Source: Acidobacteriota bacterium (GTDB lineage Bacteria; Acidobacteriota; Thermoanaerobaculia; Thermoanaerobaculales; Thermoanaerobaculaceae). Taken from it: DNA of 14,352 nucleotides. The notes beneath the pieces are model-generated. The model saw only the letters and a program-made list of their open reading frames with translations. It was not told where the DNA came from and did no database searches. The translations under genes were made by a program, and so were the position numbers. Positions 7,386-12,599 of this stretch are shown in pieces (positions within the stretch are counted from its first letter, which is position 1; every line of letters starts with the position of its first letter). The DNA is taken from the NCBI GenBank assembly GCA_027458945.1, contig DAIDOU010000211.1:1-14352 (forward strand), in the 5' to 3' direction.

Positions 7386-7438
7386 AAGTTAATGCCATTC
7401 ACGAGACTTGTCAAGAGTTTGTAATAGAACCTCTTACG
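7386..7438 (-). promoter_or_regulatory. Promoter and upstream dyad of operon 1
   Basis: On the minus strand TTGACA (7409-7414) is followed after 17 bp by TAACTT (7386-7391), a weak -10 with 3 of 6 consensus positions. Five bases upstream of the -35 is TGTAA-N9-TTACG (7420-7438), an inverted repeat with one mismatch. The arrangement, spacing and much of the sequence (CATTCAC, one variable base, then AGACTTGTCAAGA) are the same in the operon 2 promoter. A weak -10 plus a dyad centred near -50 suggests an activated promoter. The binding protein is not identifiable from sequence. Confidence 0.6.
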
Positions 7439-7573
7439 AAAAAACGTATCTCAACTTCGCCAAGACAATCCGAGAGACGTCCGATTTGGCGGCTGAGCCG
7501 CCGAGTCGCAGCACGTGTGCCGGGTGGGTCGGAGGCCGGGGCTTGGAAGAGAGGAAAAGAGGAAGAAAGGAAG

Positions 7574-7597
7574 CGCGGGGGGCGTGCGCCCCCCGCG
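7574..7597 (-). terminator. Rho-independent terminator of operon 2
   Basis: A perfect 10-bp GC stem (CGCGGGGGGC with GCCCCCCGCG) and GTGC loop lies 29 bp after the octaheme stop. It is followed on the minus strand by the T-rich CTTCCTTTCTTCC. The same hairpin, with flanking sequence, recurs after the paralogous octaheme gene at 12548-12569. Confidence 0.8.
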
Positions 7598-7626
7598 AAC
7601 GAAACGGTGCCGCAATCAACGAACGG

Positions 7627-9423
7627 TTACGGCGTCGGCGTCGTGTTCCACCAGGTTCCGCCAGGCCCGTAGTACGTCACGAGGATGCTGGCGAGGCTCT
7701 TGTCGTACGGCTTGGTCCAGCTCGTCGGCGTCGGGTCGAGGCCGAGCCCGAAGATGTTGACCCGGGTGTTGTGGCACGAGTCGGCGCAGGCGTTCGGGTA
7801 GCCGACGTAGTTGCCGTTCGCGTCCTTGACGCCGGAGGTCATGTAGGTGAGCGTGTCTTCGGGTTTCGTAACCCACCAGGTGTGGCCCGCCGACGGCGAC
7901 ATGTGGCACTCGACGCAGCGCGAGAGCCCCATGATGCGCTCGGGTGCGAACGGGTGGTTGCTGTGCGCCGAGACCACCTTGGCGATTGCGTCCTCGTTGT
8001 TGGCGTAGTCGGCGACCTGTGCCTTGGTGATGTTGGCGAACGGCCCGTGCGTGGCGTGGCACGCCAGGCACAGTGAATCGTTGTCGACCGAGGTCGGGAT
8101 CTCGAGGCCGCTGCTCTCGTCGGTGATCGAGGTGTTGATCTGGTACTCCTGCTGCTTGTCCATTGCGTCATGGCAAGCGCTGCAAGGCTCCGAAGACCCG
8201 TTCTGGCCGTAATGCGTCGCTGCGTGGGCGGACAGCTGGTACTGATCGTAGGCGTTCAGATGGCCGCTCGGGAGCTTGCCGTCGCCCCAGTAACTGTAGT
8301 TGGCGACATAATCGGTGGCCAGCGGCACCCACGTGTCATAACGCGGGATCCAGTTCACGCCGTTGGCGTCGTCGAACGGCCAGCCGTACGTCTTGTTTGG
8401 CGCCGACCGCACGGCGATGTGGCAGCGGCCGCAGATTTCCGAGGACTGCGCACCGGTCAACTTGGCCGGGTTGACGATCTTGGTCGGGTCGCCGCCGCCG
8501 AGCACGTGCTGGGCGCCAGGGCCGTGGCACGCCTCGCAGCCGATATTCACGATCTCGAAGTTGCCGTCGCCGTTGTAGTCGAAGTAGTCAGGGTCGTCGG
8601 CGCTGTACAGCGTCGCGTAGTAGCCCTGGTACGTCGCTTCACCGGTGGCCGTCTTGCCCAGCGACCGGATGCCGGTGACGTGGCAACCCACGCAGTTCGC
8701 GGTGTGGCTCGTCGGGCCGCCCGCCGCGACGAGCGCGGACGATGTCAGCGTCGTGTCAAACTTCGGCGTCAAGCTGGAGGAGTACCAGCCGCCGCCGGTC
8801 GGGCTCGCCGGCATCCACCCCTGCGTTCGGGAATAGGTGACCGGAGCGAAGTAGAGTGCCTTCGAAAGTTTGGTGTCGGTGTCGGTCACCGGTACCCGCA
8901 ACAGGAAGCGCTGGGTGTCCTGGCCCGCACTGCCGGCCTGCGTCGCGACGACTTGGCACTTGAGAGCGCCGATCTGCATCCAGTAGGTGTCGGTGCCCGC
9001 GTCGTACGACAGCTTCGGCGCGTTGGCGCCGTACGCCGAGAACGAACCCACGGTGGCCAGGTCGACCCCCATCATGAAGTCGTCCTTGGTGCCGTGTGCC
9101 TGGTTGGCAATGACGCCCTTGCCGTCGACGAGCGTCCACTCACCCATCGGCCGGCGGAGGAACTGCGAGTGGCGGGTGTTGTGCCAGCCGGTCTCATCGG
9201 GTGCGATCGCGCCGTTGTGGCAGGCGAGGCAGACGTCGCTTCCGAGGTATGCACTGCCGGCATCCGCGCCGTACAGGGCGGTGAGTCGGGCCGAGAGGCC
9301 GGCAATGTCCACCTTCATGGACCTGCTCGTTCCGGCGGTCAGGTGCGAGCGCACGAGGTTGGTCCCCGCCAGGGCTGTGCTCGCGATCAGCGCGACGGCG
9401 AGGACGACGATTACCTTTCGCAT
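7627..9423 (-). CDS. Secreted octaheme c-type cytochrome (7 CXXCH + 1 CXXXCH), operon 2
   Basis: A 598-residue protein with a Sec signal peptide (MRK, hydrophobic core, cleavage about STALA-GT). CXXCH motifs lie at residues 65, 244, 296, 331, 414, 452 and 503, and the final motif CADSCH (546-551) is a CXXXCH variant. The CEACHGPGAQHV segment resembles c554/multiheme families with the CHGPG signature. A 180-residue heme-free region (about 66-243) rich in beta-type sequence separates hemes 1 and 2. DYNGDGNFE (282-290) looks like a calcium-binding loop. No membrane helix follows the signal, so it is periplasmic or extracellular. AGGAGAT precedes the ATG at 9423, which is 26 bp after the MtrA-type gene. 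As last gene of a barrel-MtrA-octaheme operon it probably occupies the place of OmcA/MtrC, though a periplasmic enzyme cannot be excluded. I do not recognise a named family member. Confidence 0.85.
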   Translation of the reverse strand: MRKVIVVLAVALIASTALAGTNLVRSHLTAGTSRSMKVDIAGLSARLTALYGADAGSAYLGSDVCLACHNGAIAPDETGWHNTRHSQFLRRPMGEWTLVDGKGVIANQAHGTKDDFMMGVDLATVGSFSAYGANAPKLSYDAGTDTYWMQIGALKCQVVATQAGSAGQDTQRFLLRVPVTDTDTKLSKALYFAPVTYSRTQGWMPASPTGGGWYSSSLTPKFDTTLTSSALVAAGGPTSHTANCVGCHVTGIRSLGKTATGEATYQGYYATLYSADDPDYFDYNGDGNFEIVNIGCEACHGPGAQHVLGGGDPTKIVNPAKLTGAQSSEICGRCHIAVRSAPNKTYGWPFDDANGVNWIPRYDTWVPLATDYVANYSYWGDGKLPSGHLNAYDQYQLSAHAATHYGQNGSSEPCSACHDAMDKQQEYQINTSITDESSGLEIPTSVDNDSLCLACHATHGPFANITKAQVADYANNEDAIAKVVSAHSNHPFAPERIMGLSRCVECHMSPSAGHTWWVTKPEDTLTYMTSGVKDANGNYVGYPNACADSCHNTRVNIFGLGLDPTPTSWTKPYDKSLASILVTYYGPGGTWWNTTPTP

Positions 9424-9449
9424 GACAAGATCTCCTTTCTCGCTCCCAT

Positions 9450-10328
9450 CTACTTGTGCAAGAGCATCGGGTCACGTTGCGAACCGTGGACAGCGGCGTG
9501 GCAGTTCACGCAGCCGCGGAACGCGGGCTTGGACAGATCGTGGAACGCCGGGGTGTCGGGGTGGCACTCGAGGCAGAGCTGCGACACCGAGGCGCGCGTG
9601 AGCTGGAACGGGTTGGGCGAGCCGTGCGGCGAGTGGCAGGCGACGCAGCCCTCGATCGCCAGCGGCGGATGCGGGTAGACCCGGGGTCCCGCCTTCTCGG
9701 TGTGGCACGTCACGCACGGCGCCTGCCCGTCCTCGATGATCCGGCCGCGCGCCGTGGTGCCGCCGTGCGCCGAGTGGCACGCGGTGCACTCGAACGGGGT
9801 CGCGCCGTTGCGGTGCGCGTACGGGAGGGAGAACTGCGCCGTCTCGGTGGCGTGGCAGGGGGTGCACAGCGTGGCGCGCGGGCGCGCCAGCAGCGGCTCG
9901 GCCGCGGGGGCGGCGTGCCCCGGCACGTGGCAGTCGAGACAGGCGATCCCCGCCCGCGCGTGCCCCGGCGTGCGCATCGCGAGGCCGGCCTTTTGCGCCG
10001 CGTGGCAAAGCACGCAGCCGGAGGAGGCCTCCGCCGTGCTGGCCCCCTTGAGCGTCCTGATGTTCTTCGTGCTCGGGTCGTTGGCGTGCGCCTCGCCGGG
10101 TCCGTGGCACGACTCGCACGCGCGCTGGAGCACGTTCCCTTGCAGCTTGAGCAGGTTCTTCGGCGCGCGCTCCGCCATCGCACGCCCGTGCGGCCCGCGG
10201 ACGAACGCCTTGGCCGTGTCGTCGTGGCATGTGGCACAGGTGTCGAGGCCCACCCAACCCTTTGGCAGGCCCGCCAAGAGCGGTGCTGCGGCCAGGAATG
10301 CGATCGCTGCAAGCAGGCTCTTGCGCAT
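9450..10328 (-). CDS. MtrA/DmsE-family periplasmic decaheme c-type cytochrome (operon 2)
   Basis: A 292-residue protein with a Sec signal peptide (MRK, Ala/Leu core, cleavage near PLLAG-LP) and ten CXXCH motifs at residues 31, 71, 105, 130, 155, 181, 205, 228, 252 and 273. Its ending (LCLECH, AFHDLSKPAFRGCVNCH, HGSQRDPMLL) parallels that of the operon 1 homologue (LCLECH, SFHDLRSARYQNCTVCH, HGSNSSPMLL), confirming the family. The second heme motif extends to CESCHGPGEAH, a signature also seen in the octaheme proteins. The ATG lies 3 bp after the stop of the upstream barrel gene. Its Shine-Dalgarno GGAGG sits inside the end of that gene, so translation is coupled. It is the expected heme wire threading the second barrel. 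Confidence 0.92.
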   Translation of the reverse strand: MRKSLLAAIAFLAAAPLLAGLPKGWVGLDTCATCHDDTAKAFVRGPHGRAMAERAPKNLLKLQGNVLQRACESCHGPGEAHANDPSTKNIRTLKGASTAEASSGCVLCHAAQKAGLAMRTPGHARAGIACLDCHVPGHAAPAAEPLLARPRATLCTPCHATETAQFSLPYAHRNGATPFECTACHSAHGGTTARGRIIEDGQAPCVTCHTEKAGPRVYPHPPLAIEGCVACHSPHGSPNPFQLTRASVSQLCLECHPDTPAFHDLSKPAFRGCVNCHAAVHGSQRDPMLLHK

Positions 10329-10331
10329 GGG

Positions 10332-12221
10332 TCAAAACCTCCGCCGCACGGAGATCCCGTAGCGGGTGACGTCGTAGTTTTGCGCGCTGGCGCTCGGGAT
10401 GTCGTACGACCAGTGGTTGCCGAACACCGCCAGCTTCGTGCTGAACGGCCCCGGCACCTCGAACTCGAGGTCGTACGCTTTGGAGGTGAACGGCAGCGAG
10501 TGGCCGCGATCCTTGAGGTAGAGACCACCGCCGCTGAGGCGGAACTGGCGGCCGACCGGCACGGCGGCGCGCAGCGTCATGGTGAGGAGGTCGGTGTCGT
10601 AGTACGACAGCCCGTTTGTCAGGCCGGGGGCGAAGTACGCGATCGCCGTCTTGCTGGTGAGCTTGAGCGAGTCCACGCTGGCGGAGGCAAACGCGCCGGA
10701 GGCGGCGGTCCAGCTCGCGGCCACCCCCACCGTGTCGATCGGCCTGGAGAGGTTCGCTTCCGTGGCGGGGTTGTCGAGCGTCTCATGGCTGGCGTGGGCG
10801 TTGAGCTCGATGCCGGCGGCCGGACGGGCCGAGATCTTGCCCCACACCCGCTTGACGTTCTGCGGGTCGGTGCGGAACACGTAGCGCGCAAAGCTCGCGC
10901 TATCCCAGCCGACCCGAACGGTGAACGTCCGCCCGAGAGCCAGCGACGCTGTGGCGTTCCACCCCTTGGCGTCGCGCGTCACGTTGTCCGGTGTCACACC
11001 GTCGGTCAGACGCAGGCCGATCTCCTCCGACCCGTCGTGGTACCCGACGACGAGGCCGAACGCGCCAGCCCGGAGTTCCGCCTCGCCGGCAACGTCCTTG
11101 TCGGTGCGGTCGAGATAGCCGTTGTCACTGAGCACGGCGGGGAACTCGAGGCTGCCGCCGGGCCCGCGGAGCTGCAACAGTTCCTGCCCGAGCAGCGTGC
11201 TGTCGGTGGTGACCTTCTCGTAATGCCCCTTGACACGGAGGGTCAGGCACTGCGTCACGGCCAGCCCCAGCCGCAGGTCGCCGAGCTTGGTGTCCGCGTT
11301 GGCATCGCTGGTCAACGCGTCGAGGTAACTGATCTGGCCGGCCTGCCCGCCGTCGATCGCGTACGCTTCGGTGCCACTGGAGTGGCCCTGCACGCGGTCC
11401 CGCCGGTACAACCCCTGCCCGACCAACTCGAACGTGCCGTCGTTGTACACCGCCGACAGTCGGGTGGTCGGGACGGTGTTCGACTCCTCCCCCCCGGTGG
11501 TGTAGGTCGCCAGCGGGTTGGGGTTGGGGCTGTACAGCGACTGGCCGCCGTTGCCAACCCCGCCACGCGGCTTGTCGGTGTACTTGGTGATGTCCTGCTC
11601 GAAGAGCAGTTTCACCGGCAGGGTGCGGGTCTCAAGCGAAAACCCGGCCTCCTGCACCCTGGAGTCAAGCGAGGTCAACGCGACGTACGGCTGGCCGAGA
11701 CCGTAGTAGGCGAACAGGCGATCCCCGTTGCGCTGCACGTCGCGCAGGTCCAGACGCAACCGCGCGGCCTTCCAACCGTCCCAGGTGAGCGACCCCCGCC
11801 AACGAGTGATGCTGAACCGCCCGCCGTTGGCCAGATCGCCGCTCGGGGATGGCAACCCGGTCAGCCCGGTCAGGTCGAGCGACGGCGAGGGCAGCACCCC
11901 CTCGTTGCGCGCGTAGTCGAGCGTGAACGACCACTCGCGGTCCCAGTCGACCATCGTGAGCGCCAGGTGCCGGTGCGGATCGCCGCCAAACCCGTCGGCC
12001 GTGAAATCGAAGCGGTCGAAACCGGCGAAATATCGGCGCAGATCAAGCTGCAGGTGCTCGAGGAACGCACCCTGCGAAAGATCGTACTGGCTCGCAAACG
12101 CCCCACGGTTGCCACTCATGTGCTGCCAGGCGTAGCCGATGCCGACGCTCCCGATCTCCTGACCGAACGCAGGCACAGCCCCCACCACTGCGCAGGCCAG
12201 CCAGCAAACAATCCGCCTCAT
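10332..12221 (-). CDS. Second MtrB/PioB-like outer-membrane beta-barrel (operon 2)
   Basis: A 629-residue protein starting at the ATG at 12221, which has GGGAGGG five bases upstream. A longer frame start at 12365 would run through the leader RNA and is rejected. It has a signal peptide (MRR, hydrophobic core with two Cys, cleavage about PAFG-QE). A long beta-strand-rich body ends in YGISVRRRF, whose terminal Phe is the classic outer-membrane protein signature. The mature start has the pattern W-x3-SGNRG-x3-SQ-x4-QG, nearly the same as the operon 1 barrel, but the rest looks strongly diverged. There is no N-terminal CXXC. It is first in operon 2, 3 bp before the decaheme gene, and its expected role is the sheath for that decaheme wire. 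A generic barrel of another family is possible, but the context argues for the conduit. Confidence 0.8.
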   Translation of the reverse strand: MRRIVCWLACAVVGAVPAFGQEIGSVGIGYAWQHMSGNRGAFASQYDLSQGAFLEHLQLDLRRYFAGFDRFDFTADGFGGDPHRHLALTMVDWDREWSFTLDYARNEGVLPSPSLDLTGLTGLPSPSGDLANGGRFSITRWRGSLTWDGWKAARLRLDLRDVQRNGDRLFAYYGLGQPYVALTSLDSRVQEAGFSLETRTLPVKLLFEQDITKYTDKPRGGVGNGGQSLYSPNPNPLATYTTGGEESNTVPTTRLSAVYNDGTFELVGQGLYRRDRVQGHSSGTEAYAIDGGQAGQISYLDALTSDANADTKLGDLRLGLAVTQCLTLRVKGHYEKVTTDSTLLGQELLQLRGPGGSLEFPAVLSDNGYLDRTDKDVAGEAELRAGAFGLVVGYHDGSEEIGLRLTDGVTPDNVTRDAKGWNATASLALGRTFTVRVGWDSASFARYVFRTDPQNVKRVWGKISARPAAGIELNAHASHETLDNPATEANLSRPIDTVGVAASWTAASGAFASASVDSLKLTSKTAIAYFAPGLTNGLSYYDTDLLTMTLRAAVPVGRQFRLSGGGLYLKDRGHSLPFTSKAYDLEFEVPGPFSTKLAVFGNHWSYDIPSASAQNYDVTRYGISVRRRF

Positions 12222-12283
12222 GAACCCTCCCGAGACAGCTGACGTCCCGTCGATCTGCAACGGCCGTCCTCGTCGATGGCCGG

Positions 12284-12355
12284 GTGACGGTACGAACCTC
12301 GTCGAGGCGTGGCGCTGGCGGCCGCGTCCGCCACGCCAGGCGCGGAAACCGTCAC
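12284..12355 (-). promoter_or_regulatory. Nested stem-loop in the 5' leader of operon 2
   Basis: An outer perfect 8-bp stem (GTGACGGT 12284-12291 with ACCGTCAC 12348-12355) encloses a perfect 9-bp stem (GGCGTGGCG 12306-12314 with CGCCACGCC 12329-12337). The region lies between the predicted transcription start (about 12380) and the ATG at 12221, so it would be part of the leader RNA. It matches no riboswitch class I recognise; function is unknown. Confidence 0.5.
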
Positions 12356-12386
12356 GCAAAAGCAATCAGTTTGAAACACTGTAGTC

Positions 12387-12439
12387 ACGTTAAGGTCATT
12401 CACTAGACTTGTCAAGACCATGTAATTAATAGACTTACA
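12387..12439 (-). promoter_or_regulatory. Promoter and upstream dyad of operon 2
   Basis: On the minus strand TTGACA (12410-12415) is followed after 17 bp by TAACGT (12387-12392). Exactly 5 bp upstream of the -35 is a perfect inverted repeat TGTAA-N9-TTACA (12421-12439). This mirrors the operon 1 promoter in order and spacing. Plus-strand words shared by both are GTTAA, CATTCAC and AGACTTGTCAAGA. The dyad would be centred near -50, a usual place for an activator. Confidence 0.65.
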
Positions 12440-12547
12440 ATAGTGTTCGTCGCAATATTGCTCGAGAACTTTGAGAGACAACCGTCCTGTTAGTCCGTCC
12501 TGGCGAGTCGCAACGAATGGACACGGAACCCGCAGCTGGAAAAAAGA

Positions 12548-12569
12548 GCGGGGGGCGTGCGCCCCCCGC
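12548..12569 (-). terminator. Rho-independent terminator of the left-hand octaheme gene
   Basis: A perfect 9-bp GC stem (GCGGGGGGC with GCCCCCCGC) with GTGC loop lies about 30 bp after the stop codon. It is followed on the minus strand by TCTTTTTT, a good U-tract. It is a near copy of the hairpin at 7574-7597. Confidence 0.88.
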
Positions 12570-12599
12570 GAAGAAAACGGTGCCGCGATCAACGAACGG

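Larger units (their letters stand above)
7321..7626. other. Intergenic region between operon 2 terminator and operon 1 start
   Basis: These 306 bp hold, from high to low coordinate, the terminator of the octaheme gene, about 130 bp with no recognisable feature, the promoter element at 7386-7438 and the operon 1 leader. The leader contains two small hairpins, CGGCGG/CCGCCG (7348-7363) and ACGGT/ACCGT (7371-7384); the latter lies at the expected transcription start. An open frame across this region begins in the terminator and is not a gene. Confidence 0.6.
7574..9423 (-). repeat. Paralogous segment, copy 1 (mate at 12548-14352)
   Basis: The octaheme gene and its terminator are duplicated. Homology runs from the hairpin through the shared 3' flank (words such as CGGTGCCGC, ATCAACGAACGGTTACGG) and through the whole coding sequence to the signal peptide. 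The copies are diverged at many codons and carry small in-frame indels, so the duplication is not recent. Confidence 0.85.
12222..12599. other. Intergenic region between the left-hand octaheme gene and operon 2
   Basis: These 378 bp carry the terminator of the left-hand octaheme gene, about 100 bp with no recognisable feature, the operon 2 promoter element, and a 5' leader of roughly 160 bases with nested inverted repeats. The layout is parallel to 7321-7626. An open frame that spans it starts in the terminator hairpin and is not credible as a gene. Confidence 0.6.

Noticed and set aside
7434..7619. Small minus-strand open frame starting MIAAPF...RGAHAPR
   Set aside because: It translates the terminator hairpin (RGAHAPR) and runs into the promoter. 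It resembles the frame at 12218-12592 only because both start in the duplicated terminator.
9456..12242. 928-codon plus-strand open frame opposite the operon 2 decaheme and barrel
   Set aside because: It spans two well-supported minus-strand genes and has shadow-like composition.
10332..12365. Start at 12365 for the operon 2 barrel
   Set aside because: It would add 48 residues encoded by the structured leader before a full signal peptide. The ATG at 12221 has a strong ribosome-binding site.
7574..12569. Duplicated GC hairpins as a possible CRISPR array or insertion-sequence ends
   Set aside because: Only two copies about 5 kb apart, each placed just after a stop codon and followed by a T-rich run. 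No transposase or regular spacers are present.
12218..12592. Minus-strand 124-codon open frame between the octaheme gene and operon 2
   Set aside because: It begins in the terminator, crosses the promoter dyad and leader, has no ribosome-binding site, and is unrelated to any neighbour.
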